NCBI GenBank assembly: GCA_950295325.1
Contig: OX485804.1
Coordinates: 29,638,001 to 29,702,000 of the forward strand
Length of the DNA: 64,000 bases
From: Polytrichum commune
Taxonomy: Eukaryota > Streptophyta > Polytrichopsida > Polytrichales > Polytrichaceae
Direction: 5' to 3'
Both the position numbers and the translations under genes were made by a program. How positions within the stretch are numbered: position 1 is the stretch's first letter; the number at the start of each line of letters is the position of its first letter. A model generated the notes under the pieces. It ran no database searches and had not been told where the DNA came from. It saw only the letters and a list, made by a program, of their open reading frames with translations. Below, in pieces: positions 1-11,199 of this stretch.

Positions 1-99
1 GTCCTAGTAGCTCCAAAACATGTTCTGGTGACGCTAACCCCTTCCGGTGTTACATATAGTTGCCAACTTGACATAACAGTGTTAGTAAGCCTTATGAGC

Positions 100-550
100 T
101 ACTTCCCTTTCTACTTAGACTCAAGGAACAAATCTCCGGGATTCGGGGTCCTCATTTCTAGGAATGAATGCCGAGCAGAAGATTCAGGTGACAAGCTTTT
201 TATTCTACTCACCCCATAACAAACCTATCTATCTGAATACATTAAACCTTCACACATTCTCAGGGTTGAGGCTTAAAATTGTAAAATATTCTCCATGCCT
301 TCATCAGCGTGGCTTTGGTTCCCAATCCAATGAACACTCTTACGAAGCTTGCATAATTATTGGAGACCTCATTCTTAGGAATGAATGTAGAGCACAATCA
401 AGTGACAAGCCTCTCTCTTACCTCAACCCATTACAACCTATCTTAGTACACCTACTCGGATTGAGGCTTAAAAATTGCAAATATTCTTGATGCTTGCATC
501 AGAGTGCCTTTGATTCCCAATCCCATGAACACCCTTATGAAGCTCAATAA
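100..550. repeat. Degenerate two-copy tandem repeat, about 195-217 bp
   Basis: Two diverged copies lie head to tail. The phrase around 151-180 (CTCATTTCTAGGAATGAATG) recurs at 368-397, and the phrase around 302-330 (ending TTCCCAATCC) recurs at 497-525. The spacing of 217 versus 195 shows indels between copies. No stable coding frame spans the unit, so short ORFs inside it are not called. Function unknown. Confidence 0.6.
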
Positions 551-693
551 TGATGGAGTGATAGGGTCATTACCAAGATCACCGTATGCAAAAAATTGTG
601 ATTACCTTTGGTGGATCGAGTATCAACCACCTGCTGTGATGATTCAGGTTCCCGCGAGAGAAAAAATCGAGAGGCAACAAGAGTCAAAAAGTG

Positions 694-714
694 GTGGATC
701 ACCCGGTGATCCAC
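694..714. other. Perfect 10-bp inverted repeat (palindrome) with 1-nt centre
   Basis: GTGGATCACC at 694-703 is followed by one C and then its exact reverse complement, GGTGATCCAC, at 705-714. The function is unknown and chance is possible; it stands alone in non-coding DNA. Confidence 0.5.
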
Positions 715-894
715 TGTGACGACGCCCATTGTGACAAGGATGACTGCATGGGATGTCAACCGGAGCCACGCAAGAAGTGCCGAGTGCCGAGGACGAAGAA
801 GAAGAAGAGGCGGAGGAGACGAAGGCGGCGGAAGGCGCCGTGTGGAGTAGTGTGCACACCATGCAAAGAACAGAAATGCCCTGGCCGATGCGTT

Positions 895-1645
895 GTTCGT
901 ATCCCGCTCAAGGCCCGCTTGTCGGGCTGCACCTTCCGCGACTATCTGTTTCTCACCTTCCCAGGCTACCGCAGTTTAGAAGGTGTGCTCATTCTTTACC
1001 TATCATCATCCGTGCTTTTCCCATACAAACTCCCAAGGTATATGTGTGGCCCTATTATGGGCACTTCCAACTCCACATACAAATTTGGCCGTTGGAGCAG
1101 ATCATGAATTATCTTATCTAGGTAGCAATCGCGATGAATCATGAAGATCGTTATTCTTGAGTTTTAGAATTACAGCTTGATCAAAGTGGATTTATTTGTT
1201 TTTAAGTGATTGCACAATTCCTTTCAATCTTGTTAACATTTGAACCTAGAATGGTGTCTATATTTGGGGCACATTTCTTGCGTCCTGTCCAAAGCCCACT
1301 TGTCATGCTGCGTGTTTTGCAATTATTTGTTTCTAACCTTCCCACGCTACTGCAATTTAGAAAGTGTGCTCATTCTTTTCCCTCCAAGGTCTCCATGCAA
1401 ACTCCCAACCTCACAGACAACTTTGGCCATTGGATCAGATCAGAAATTGCCTCTAGTTAGTGGTTGCGATGAATCATGCAAATTGTCATTGGGAATTTCA
1501 GTATCACAGTTGAGATGCACAAGTTATAGGAGGTCAAAGTGAGGATCCTCTCTCTTTGAGTGATTGCACAGGTCCTCCCAATCGTTTTAACATTTGAACT
1601 TAGGGTGGTATCTATATTTGGGGCACATAGTTCAATCCCGTCAGC
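895..1645. repeat. Degenerate tandem repeat, period about 354-381 bp
   Basis: The block with TGTGCTCATTCTTT near 984 recurs near 1365 (offset 381). The block GTGATTGCAC followed later by CTATATTTGGGGCACAT recurs at 1206 and 1560 (offset 354). The copies have diverged substantially and share no common open frame, so this looks like an old non-coding duplication. An Arg/Lys-rich ORF just upstream (691-1107) is explained by an AAG/AGG-rich simple tract. Confidence 0.55.
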
Positions 1646-3071
1646 ATACCTTATTATCACCCCAATATCCCTATGCTATGTGACTGATATTAGTGGGATT
1701 TGCAGTGGGGAACGATGTTGGCCTTTCCTGCAAATTTTGTCAGGGCCTTTTTACTGGCTCACATGGTACGGACAACAAATGTAAGCACAACACAAACTGT
1801 GACTTATGCAATTCGCCAGTGCTCTACAATGCAAGTACTTATTGTAATGTTATGATGTAGGTGGTAAGCTGGACGAATATATCAAGACAGTTGGGAAGTG
1901 GGAGGGCGTGTTGTTTTTGTACCTCGGAGCTGTCCACTTTTTGAAAAATTTGGCCACAGAGTCAAATATGATGCCTCCATGACCAAAGAGTGTAAATCAC
2001 ATTGTCAATCTTGAGATGAAGTTCCTGTTCCCTTTACAGTTGCTACCAACCAATCTGACTGCAGTGACTATTTTACGTGCCATCGCAAGCTCCATCAGTT
2101 CATCAGTTTACAACGTGCAGTGCACAGAACATAAAAAGAGACTGCACTTTATCTCCAAAGTGCTTGACATGCTTGAGGCTAGCATTCCTTTTTGATAATT
2201 CCATTGTGCTCTCAGGTCAATTTAGACAACACAGTGCTATAGATGGCATGAGTTGATTTGTAGAAATCACAGCATATAAACACTGCATTTCCTAGCAGGT
2301 CCACAATGAAAGAGGTGAAAGCAGCAGCTGCTCACAATAAATGCATCATCCTGATTTGAAGCAGAGTTGAGGGTCAATGCAACTATTGATCCTGTGACTT
2401 CCAAATATAACTTTCTACATCCTTCAAAGGACTACATACAGAGGAGTTTCAGAAGTTTTACTTGTGATATGTAAAATGTAAAGAAATAGCATCAATAACC
2501 TGGACAAATCTCCATTAGTGTGTGGTTTTACAGTAATTGTGCAATCATGGGTGCTACTGTAGCACAATCCCTCTGCAAGATTCGTTCATTAGGCCAAAAC
2601 TTATTCTTGTAATGATTTGGGGTCAGCAGTGGAGAGATGGGGTAGTGATTGTGTGAAACAAATAAGCAATCAAATCACTTTCATATATAGACGAAAGAGA
2701 TTTGATCAAAATAAATCACTTTCACATTCACATTCAGTCCAGACCATAACGATCACATTCACACCAGACCATAATTCTCAAGGGTTTACAGAAAATAATG
2801 AGTCATGGCCTCCATTCCATTGATTGCCTACAATCTTGCACTAGTTTTAAATACTGAAAAAGGTAGCATGCATGTTTTCTATGCGAAAGCAAGTGCATCT
2901 ATCACCCCTCTATCTCTACCCACATCAGTTGGCTCAATGAGAAAAATACATTCCGAGGCATTTATGAATTTTTTGCCAGTGTCATTTACAGGAACTTCCA
3001 TCTTAAGTTAAGAAACCAAGAGTAAGAGCACTTTGAAAAAAACCATCAGAAAGGGTTGGTGGAAGTCTTCC
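1646..3071. other. Gene-free stretch; contains one copy of a dispersed sequence at 1861-1965
   Basis: No convincing coding region is seen. The right end probably includes the 3'UTR of the minus-strand SAP gene that stops at 3072. Bases 1861-1965 (GTGGTAAGCTGGACGAATAT and onward) match, in opposite orientation and with an insertion, the segment near 31264-31350. Confidence 0.4.
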
Positions 3072-6000
3072 TTATCGCTTATTCATCAGGCGTGCAATCA
3101 ACTCGTCCTGCAAAATAAGCACTTCTGTATCAAACCAACGCAAATTTTCTGTACAGCAAAAATTTACAAGAGACAGACCACAACGGTAGTGAAGAATGTA
3201 AGAGAACCTCACAGTGAAGATCCCAGTTGACAGCCACTTCTCTCAATAGAAAAGAGAACTGAGAAGAGCCATAGAGCACTCATATGTTTGATGACTGATT
3301 GAGCAAGGTAACAAGCCAGCAGCAACCCGCAAATACTATCATGAGGAGTGCATAATGTTTGACTTCAGGCACAAATACAGGAGAACGACCCAAAATATGA
3401 TGTTTGATCCTTCCAAACAGGGCTATGGAAATGCTAGACAAGGCTCTTTTGCTCTAACTTCCATGTTCAATTGTTCCCCACATGATGAGGACTTATTCTT
3501 TATATGTCATTCATTTTGGATACTGTGTACACAAATGAGTTATAATTACTTAATGTCTGATTTGTAATTGAAATGATGCAAATTACATTTTTAGATCCAG
3601 ATCTTCACAATAGGCCTAAACTATTCTGAGGAAGAATGTGGTACAAGTGAATTACGTATACTGATTCCTGAAAGCGCAATTCAATCTGCATACAAGCTAT
3701 GTCTAGAGTTGAAATCATATCTACAGTATATTCAAAAGTCCATAAATCTTAGAGCTCGTAGGGGCAATAAAAAAGACTAGATTTTGGAAATATTCAAAAC
3801 CTTCAAGCGGAGTAGATTGTAAGCTTTTAAGAGCATCATTGCACTCCAGGTTAGGCACAACAGGGACTGAAATCGCTTCAAGGTAAAATCAAATTTGACC
3901 AGCAGGACCCATTAAGTGCAAATGTACCTTGATGCCTTTCAGTGGGAGACCTTTCTCCTTAAGCATTGTCTTAAGCTTCGGCACAGTGAGAGTTTGCAAG
4001 TCCTTCTCAACAAGTCGGCTTGATCCACCTTCTGCAACACAGGTTAACTTCCACTGTTAGTAAGCTCAGCTATGCTGCATGATTTTCATGTTTTCAATTC
4101 AAGTACAGTTCAATAGGTTCGAAAGTATGTCAGAACCCATACCTGGTGTACTGCCACTCCCAGTATTTACCCTCTTCGAAACCTGCTTCTCTTCAGCTTG
4201 CTTTTCTGCAGGCCTGGCCCACACAAACATGTTTTTCAGGAGTCTGGCACTATGCATACTTGCAAACAGATGCTTCATTGTCCTGTCAATCAATATTGCC
4301 TACGTCTCTTCTTTCAGATGGCCAAACGCTTTGTGAAAGTCATTGATTAAATGTCCATTAATTGCACAGTTGACAGCCATTAGTTCCATAAATCTACACC
4401 TGTATACAAAGAGTTCCTAGTACATAACCGGTTACACTTACTTTGGAACTTATGATGTTTCAAACCCGTATACAACTGTTGCATCCATTACCCAATCACA
4501 AATCTCAAATAGTTCCACAAAAGACCCTAGTCTAGTCTGAACAACCACAAGATTTAAATTAAGAAGCAAAAGAAACAATATACCTCTTGCCCTTGCCTTC
4601 TTCAACTGTGGAGACCTTCCCTTTGCTTTCTTTGCTAGCCTTCTGCTCCGTTTTCCCCTTCTTCTTACCCAAAGTCAAAGCACGGATGAGAATGTTTGTG
4701 GAATCTGTCTTTATCAACTGTTCCTCTAACAACCCCCAACAAGATACTGTCAGTTTCTCAGTGTGACAAAATATCCTATGTCAGCACTCCGCCCAAATAC
4801 TAGTCTAGAAATTGGTTCGGGAGAATACAACTCACCTGGGGGTGCGGTGTCATGTTGACAAATATATACCTTCAACCCTCCCTGCCAAACAACAATTTAT
4901 ATCAAGTCAGCATAATGACCACATCAAGGATGACCCACAACTCTAATAAAAGCATGCTTGAACTTCATGCACATATCTTCAGAGGTGAAATTAAGATACC
5001 TACAGACATTTTATTTTATTATTTTTGAAGTGAACATCTACCCGCAGTCCAGAACATTGGCCTCTTCTGTCATCTGAATCTCAAATAAAAATACTGTCAA
5101 AGACTGACGTCCCTGCCTAGTCAATCTGAATGTGCATCACTCTGTAAGGGTCGAGATGCAAGCATATAGAATGCAAAGATTTAACGATTGCAAAAAGCGG
5201 TTGGCATAAGTAAGTGTCAATATGTGTGCTGTTTAAGCTGGGCAACTGCCAGTACAAAATATTTGAATGGAATTCCACAGCAGAAAAGCTGTTAGTAAAG
5301 AAATTTGGTCGTAGCATTTGGTCACAGAGAGACTGTCCAATCAGATCCTCAGGATGCCTAAACAAGCCTTTGAGCTGAAGCTACAAACATTAAACCGAGA
5401 TCTGTAGCTTCTCTACTCAGAAGAGACATATATTTAAATAAGTGGAGTGCGATTCGCACGGTTGTCCTTAAGATTCCTAGAGAATCCAAATACAGCAACC
5501 TCAAGAAGGGGTTTCTCGCACTCCTTCAACCTCAAGTCGCCCATCTGCTCGCAAAAGGAGCCAAGGACATAATACACACGCCTCACCTCTCAGAATATTG
5601 GACGAATGAGGTAGGTGATTCTATTTGTAAATGTCTTCCATGTAAATGCCTTATCTATATGTGTTAACAACTGGACATGGCTTCAACTTAGCTAAGAAAA
5701 TCAGTAAATCGCCCTTGTCAGCCTCACGTATCATAGGTAACTGTGTATGAATTGAGGAAGAACAGGAGGACCCCGTTGTAAACAGAGAGGAGACATTTCC
5801 TCGTGATTGCTACAGTGGGTTATCTTCCATTCAGCAACCTGAAGCCCGTGGTCAGTTTTCCCAGTTCTATGCGCAAGTGAATTGCTTCCCACAATTGAAT
5901 GCATGTCCCCTTAAATGGACACCATAGATATGCTCGACATTTCCGATGCAATCGTCACGAACTTCCAAAGTGAATCCCTCTGTAATTCCCAGTCTTCAAT

Positions 6001-6684
6001 CCATGTAACCTGATCCAACTGTTTCTCACAAGTAGATATAAAGGTGCACTATCCGCAGCCAATTCATACTCGGGAACGGTGAACTGATCTGAAGACAGAG
6101 TTCATTCAGCCCGATCATCCTCGGTCGATACAACAGGGTGGCTCCCCCAGGGTTATTATCGATAAAAAGCTATTGATTCCACCAACAAACAGTGTTGAAA
6201 GAGCCAAAAAAAGTCCTAAACCTAAACGAAATACTGCTTCCCCATGTTCTGAGTAAGAGACACTACTACATCACTCCGAAGAGTTAAAAAAACGCGTTCC
6301 CTAATCTTGGAGACCTACACGAGTGCGGTATTCATATGCAATTGACCAATCCAAAGCAAAACCGAGTTCGAAATACAGAGGAACACTCCTGTTGCAAGTA
6401 TCCCACTTCTTTCCGCCTCAGAGTATCCAATATTTTCAAAAGAAAACCAGTTCGCATACGGTAGACTCCCGCAAGTGGTATGCATTCGTGCCACTGTCCT
6501 CCCATCTAATCACCAATTACAAATGCACAACCAGCACACATGCTATTTGCAAACGCGGCATCCACCCATCCCACCCAAGAGCCAGCAAACCCCAGAGAGG
6601 CGAGCCACGTACGGACACAGACGACGGTTGCGAAAAGCAACCCCTAGACGGCAGGTTCTGCAAAAACTGCGCCGCTCCCGCCAT
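3072..6684 (-). CDS. Small plant SAP-domain protein (156 aa, six exons)
   Basis: Coding exons (minus): 6613-6684, 4836-4881, 4584-4725, 4143-4213, 3928-4031, 3072-3107. All joins are GT-AG and keep phase, giving 156 codons plus stop. The N-terminus has an LPSRG motif (residues 11-15). Exon 2 begins [16 protein letters not shown] and is followed by [15 protein letters not shown], a block I associate with an uncharacterised plant family. The middle is Lys/Glu-rich. Residues about 117-156 form a SAP motif ([19 protein letters not shown], then DELIARL), a helix-turn-helix-like nucleic-acid-binding fold usually found in chromatin or RNA-processing proteins. The start at 6684 was chosen because it opens directly into the LPSRG block; an in-frame ATG lies 14 codons upstream. 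The first intron is about 1.7 kb. A nuclear location and nucleic-acid binding are inferred from the domain; the specific role is unknown. Confidence 0.85.
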
Positions 6685-7035
6685 CGCCAAACCCCCTACC
6701 ACACACCGCACTCCGCAATGTTCCACTGTTCCTTTTCAATTCTCCGCCTCCCCTGTTCCTCCCGCTTTCCAATTCGGCAGCTCCCTCCTAACCCTAACCA
6801 GGGGCCTCGAATGCTCTCCGTCCACTGTACCTCACCTGACCTCTCACATCAGCAGCGGCAGCTCCTCCTCCTCCTCCTCCGTAGTCCGAGGTTGGGAAGG
6901 CGCATCATCATCAACATCATCCCGCCCTACAGCCTGGGAGCAGCAGCAGCGATGGGCGATGCATGATGGATGCCACGGCGGAAGGAAGGAATGCGAGACG
7001 AGTGTCGCCCTAGCTGTTGCAGCATTCGCCTGCCC

Positions 7036-7070
<35 letters not shown>

Positions 7071-7310
7071 GAGCTGGGGCGGGGTGGAGTAAGTTTAAGC
7101 GAGTTCAGTCGTAGTCCTTTCTTCGTCTCCTTCTTACCTAACTCTTTCCCTCCTCTTCCACCACCCCGGCCCTGTGGTGGGCCCCGCGGGCCTCAACCGC
7201 CTGGACTGACACGTGGACGGGCGAACGGATGGCTCCATACTGTTGATGATGGATTCACACGTGGACGGACGGACGGACGGACGGCTCCATACTGGTGATG
7301 ATGGATTGGC
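6685..7310 (-). promoter_or_regulatory. 5'UTR/promoter region of the SAP gene with GA tract, telo-box-like and duplicated G-box
   Basis: This is a GC-richer island in AT-rich surroundings, directly upstream of the SAP start codon. It holds a telo-box-like CCTAACCCTAACC near 6786, a GGA/TCC trinucleotide tract near 6870, and a GA dinucleotide run at about 7039-7069. An imperfect tandem duplication at 7209-7256 and 7257-7307 puts a CACGTG G-box core at 7210-7215 and again at 7258-7263. The transcription start cannot be placed exactly. Confidence 0.5.
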
Positions 7311-7909
7311 ATTGAACCAAAAATGAATATAAATATAAAAACAAAAACACTGACAATAATGTGGCAATGTGATAAACTCTACCACACAGGTTTTCGGATC
7401 TATGGCTATTGCATTATTTTTATTTGTTAGAGGGGAAAAAAAAGCATCTATAACATTTGAGTAGAATGGAATCATTTGAATGTAGTCTAATGCATGTTTA
7501 TTTACCTTGCCTATACATATTTAACTGCAAAAAAGTGAATTTGTTGATTAATATATATAGAGAGAGAAAAAGAGAGATTTTTTATAAATGATTATATGTC
7601 CAATTACATTAAACATAGTGAAAGCATTGTAGATTATACACAAATAATGCAACTAGGTATTTCATCAAAGTCTTCAGAAATATATCATAAATAAGAGCTT
7701 TCATAAACCCAAAGTCTTGATTTCCGAAATGTACAAAACATTGGAGTTTAACAACTTCAAGCTAACCAACGTACAAAAACATTGTTGCTAAGGGTGGGTG
7801 GTTTCACTTAACTACTAATCTACTTGTAAGTTCAAAATTCTAACCCAACCTATCTACACCTATGAGCTTATGTACCAATCTTGATATGATGTGGTATACA
7901 CTTGTATGA
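7311..7909. other. AT-rich intergenic stretch
   Basis: No gene is recognised. It contains short GA and TA runs near 7550-7580 and presumably the 3' flank of the CNOT9-like gene. No poly(A) remnant of a retrocopy is visible immediately after the stop at 7910. Confidence 0.4.
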
Positions 7910-8764
7910 CTACAAAGTTTGGAACGTCGGCACAACAACCTTTCTTACTTCTTCTAGCACGTGTTGAGTGTTCACGTCGCCATGACGATGAACTTCAAAG
8001 GCAAGTTTGTTGAGGACATTTGAGTGCCAAAATCGCAAAGTTTCACGAGCTTTGGTATCGTTACAAAGGCCGACATAGCAACGGAGAATATAGTTGAGGA
8101 GTTGTGGATCAAATGGTTTGGTTGCGTGCTCCACAAGCATCAAATGCAAGATGTTGGCAATCACTTCTGGATTTGCATCATGAAATTCTTCATTTGATTC
8201 TGCACAAATGTATGCTAAACCCACGTTACTTACAATGATCTTCATCAACACGTAAGTGGCCAGTCGCTTCGAAAGCATACCGCCAATTGTCATAATTCTT
8301 AGACAAGGAGGGATGATATCCATGTGATTGGCATGCATGCCCACAAGAAACTTGACTCCTTCCACATTGTTTCCATGCACCAGGGCTTTTAAAACTCCGA
8401 GGCTCGAAAGTCGAAGGTACTCGAATGGTGGTGTCTTGTTTCTTGTATTGAGAAATGGGCACAAATAGTAAGGCATTTGTGCACGTAAGAAAAAAACTCG
8501 AGTGTATGGACATGAAACCACGCATTGGAACAAATTCAAAACGTTGCAAACTTGAGTCGAGGCATACAAGGTGAGCGTGGGTGGAGATAACATGCCATAA
8601 ATCGATTGAATTTTGGTGATGAGAGTTGTTATAGTGGTTGGTGAACGCCATAGATGAAGAGCTATTTTTTGATAATCATCTTTTTTTTTGAAAAGCTCTC
8701 GGGCAGCATTATCGCATTTCTCCGGTAGGATGAGCTCTGAAACCAAGTGTTCAACAGTCGACAT
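7910..8764 (-). CDS. CNOT9/RCD1 (CAF40)-like protein, intronless, 284 aa
   Basis: An uninterrupted 284-codon frame matches the CNOT9/Rcd1 armadillo-repeat family along almost its full length (human CNOT9 is about 300 aa). Recognisable family blocks, in order, are NAARELFKK, LHLWRSPTTITTLI, SPPTLT, TRVFFLRAQMPYYLCPFL, PPFEYLRLSSLGVLKALV, IIPPCLRIM, LSKRLATYVLMKII, GLAYIC, LLNYILRCYVGL and ARETLRFW. CNOT9 is a core CCR4-NOT subunit that links the deadenylase complex to RNA-binding partners. A short insertion lies between the ALV block and IIPP. Plant CNOT9 genes normally have introns, so a single-exon copy suggests retroposition, and the open frame suggests recent origin or selection. A (TA)n run at about 8897-8920 could supply a TATA element. 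No intron-bearing parent lies in this window. Expression is unknown. Confidence 0.85.
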   Translation of the reverse strand: MSTVEHLVSELILPEKCDNAARELFKKKDDYQKIALHLWRSPTTITTLITKIQSIYGMLSPPTLTLYASTQVCNVLNLFQCVVSCPYTRVFFLRAQMPYYLCPFLNTRNKTPPFEYLRLSSLGVLKALVHGNNVEGVKFLVGMHANHMDIIPPCLRIMTIGGMLSKRLATYVLMKIIVSNVGLAYICAESNEEFHDANPEVIANILHLMLVEHATKPFDPQLLNYILRCYVGLCNDTKARETLRFWHSNVLNKLAFEVHRHGDVNTQHVLEEVRKVVVPTFQTL

Positions 8765-9169
8765 TGTTTTCCTACTTGCTCATTCAATACCCCAAATCAA
8801 CCCTTTGTTGTTATAAACCTCATGTAAACTTCACAACAATTTTTTTTATGTAACCCACTTTCTTACTCTTGATGAAAGTTATGAAGTTAAGAGTTATATA
8901 TATATATATATATATATACCCACTTAAAGTTCTCTCCAACTTTTATGTTTTGATTTAAATCCTTATATAAAGACTATTATTATTTTCTTTTTCTTTTTCT
9001 TTTTTATAGTGTGTTTATTTTCATTCACTCGTTTTCCGTTTTTCATGATTATCAAAAATTCAAAGATGAACTGAAGTAGTAAAATTGATAATTCAATACT
9101 TTCACAATTCGAGCTTTTAACAAATGTCATTGATTGTTCTGTCACATGAGGTGACATCGGGGGCTAAGT
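8765..9169. other. Intergenic spacer with (TA)n microsatellite at 8897-8920
   Basis: AT-rich spacer with no gene. It holds a pure TA run followed by a CTTTTT-rich tract near 8990-9005. Confidence 0.5.
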
Positions 9170-10128
9170 CGCGTCAATTTAGGAGTAAATGGACTCCACT
9201 AGGAGTCCATGTGTGTTGGGATGAGTAACGGACTCCATTGGGAGTCCTAGTTAGTTGTTCATCCACTCCATGGATGAACTCCACATAGGATTGGGGTTGT
9301 ATGGAGAGGAAGGCCTCTTGACTTGCCATTGTTGTCAAGTCAAGTATTGTGAGTGTGTTTTGAGAGAGAGAGAGAGCTTGTTGCTGCTTTCTCATGGCTA
9401 TGGTGTAGTAGATTATGAGTAAAGCCTTTGCATTCTTTCTCCACCACTTGCACTCTTGGATTCTCCCTTCGTGGAGTGAGAGATAGCTTGACTCTTGTGT
9501 GTGAATTTTAAAGTTTCTTAAGCTTTGTAAGGAGACATTTTAGTTTCTTAAGCTTGGAGAGAGAAACCCTCATACTTGACAACAATGGCTCAAATTTTTC
9601 ATTTTTTGGTTGTATTTCTGAGCTAGAATGGCCCAGTATTGAGAGCAAATGAGTGATACAAGTGTTTGAAAGCTTAGTTTGTCATTTCTTGCAACCCTCA
9701 AGAAGATTTTGAGAGAAATCTTCCCATTTTTTCTTTTGTTGTCTCTTTGTGTTTTCTTCAAGTGTTGATGGTTGAATCTTGAGATTCCTTTTGGTCTCAA
9801 GATTCTCAAGTCACATCATTCTTGCTTGCAATTTGTAAAAGCAAAGTTTATTTTTTTAAAAAAATTTACAAACAAACACAAACCAAACTTAAAATCCGAA
9901 TTTTTTATAATTCTTTTTTTGAGCTCCGGAGCTCCACGGACACTCTTGGAGCTCTTGGAGCTCCTGGAGCTCCAATTCTGCACCCCGAACGGCGGCAGAT
10001 CCCGGGCCAGGGGCGGGCGGGCGGCGCCAGCCGGGCCCCGCGGCGAGGTGGCAGCGGGCCGGGCCGGGGGCGGGCGGGCGACAACCTGGCCGAGGTGGCG
10101 GGTGGCGCCAGCCTGGCCCCCCCTTTAA

Positions 10129-10345
10129 GGTAAGTTAGTTACCTATGCTAACTAACTAGTTACTCCTTTCTAACCAGTTAATTAGTTAGTTACCTAAGTT
10201 AGTTAATTAAGTTAGTTAGTTAATTTAGTTAACTTAGTTAACTTAGTTAATTTAGTTAGTTAATTTAGTTAATTTAGTTAATTAGTTAAAGTTAATTAAG
10301 TTAGGTGGAGTTAAATTAAATTAATTAAGTTAATTAAGTTAATTA
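10129..10345. repeat. GTTA/TTAA low-complexity tract
   Basis: The tract is built almost entirely from GTTA, TTAG and TTAA units with irregular phase. It is non-coding and lies immediately 3' of the GC-rich block. Confidence 0.75.
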
Positions 10346-10488
10346 ATTTTTTTGTTTTTGTTTTTGTTTTGTTTAATTGAAACAATTATTTATTTATTAT
10401 TTATATTATTTATATTATTTTATTTTCACATTTTTACTTTCACCTTTCAAACTTGGCATCCAATTCTCACAAACTTTGAGGCTCAAAT

Positions 10489-10780
10489 TTGGGGGCATAC
10501 TAGCTCCGATTGGAGTGAAATTTGAGCCTATCTTGTGTGAAATTTGCCAAGGAATCCAATGGTGTAATTGGATTGTTGATTGGAATTCAAAATCATTGCT
10601 GAAATTATTAATTTCAACGCTGATTTTTGTTTTTGGGAGCAAATTAACTCCAAACGGAGTGAAATTGGAGCCTAATTTGTGTGAAATCTTCCTAGGAGTC
10701 CATTGGTGCACTTAGTTTGTTGATTGGAGTCCATAATCACCTTGGAAATGAGCCTTTTCAAACGCTGATTTTCCATTTTA
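10489..10780 (+). repeat. Two-copy tandem repeat, about 145 bp
   Basis: Both copies share GGAGTGAAAT followed by GAGCCTA, TTGTGTGAAAT, GG(A/G)(A/G)TCCA, TTGTTGATTGGA and AACGCTGATTTT. The copies start near 10490 and 10635. It lies in the leader of the gypsy element, just before the CACTA insertion site. Confidence 0.65.
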
Positions 10781-11199
10781 ATTACCAACACTACTAGAAA
10801 ATCATGACCAAATCAACAAAAAATCAACAGATCTTTGTCGATCCGGGCAATGCAATGACCGATTTCACTGATTTTTGAATTTTTGTAAAAATCAACAGTT
10901 TACTGCCTACATTTTTGTTGATTAGAATAGTACAATGACCAAATCAACAAAATTTTAGTAAATGTGGAATCTTTTTTGGAATATTCTAGGATCTATTGGA
11001 ATATTGTAAAATCTTTTTAATTTTTTGCAATTTATGGACTTGTAAGTGTATGGGTATGGAAATAATTACGAATTCAAAGGTGTGTAAATATTATAAATAT
11101 TATATTAGTTGATAATTAATATTATATATATATGTATATATATATTAATATATTAAGATATATATGTATATGAATTAATATTAATATGTATAATATGTA

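Larger units (their letters stand above)
9170..10788 (+). other. Putative LTR/leader material of the gypsy element (undelimited)
   Basis: This non-coding block has several structures. Two GGACTCC/GGAGTCC hairpins lie at 9189-9210 and 9230-9247. Repeated GGAGCTCC palindromes occur at 9927-9974. A strikingly GC-rich block spans about 9975-10125. A GTTA/TTAA low-complexity tract spans 10129-10345. A 145-bp leader duplication has GGAGTGAAATTTGAGCCT at about 10511 and a sister copy at about 10657. GGAGTCCAT recurs near 9202 and 10697, tying the block together. It runs up to the CACTA insertion, beyond which the leader continues to the gag start at 12166. No matching 3' LTR was found, so calling this a 5' LTR would go beyond the evidence. 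Confidence 0.35.

Noticed and set aside
691-1107. 138-aa Arg/Lys-rich ORF
   Set aside because: The basic run is a translated AAG/AGG simple tract, and the rest lies in a degenerate tandem repeat.
5465-5610. Minus-strand frame starting [12 protein letters not shown] as first exon of the SAP gene
   Set aside because: It does not join in phase to the GGLKVY exon, whereas the LPSRG exon at 6613-6684 does and matches the family.
6323-7114. 263-aa plus-strand ORF
   Set aside because: It lies antisense to the SAP gene's first exon and 5' region, is low-complexity (Ser, Arg, Glu-Arg runs from the GA tract) and matches no family.
8226-8651. 141-aa minus-strand ORF
   Set aside because: Alternative frame within the CNOT9-like gene.
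9170-9600. Canonical 5' LTR of the gypsy element
   Set aside because: No matching 3' copy, no clear TG...CA ends and no tRNA primer-binding site were found.
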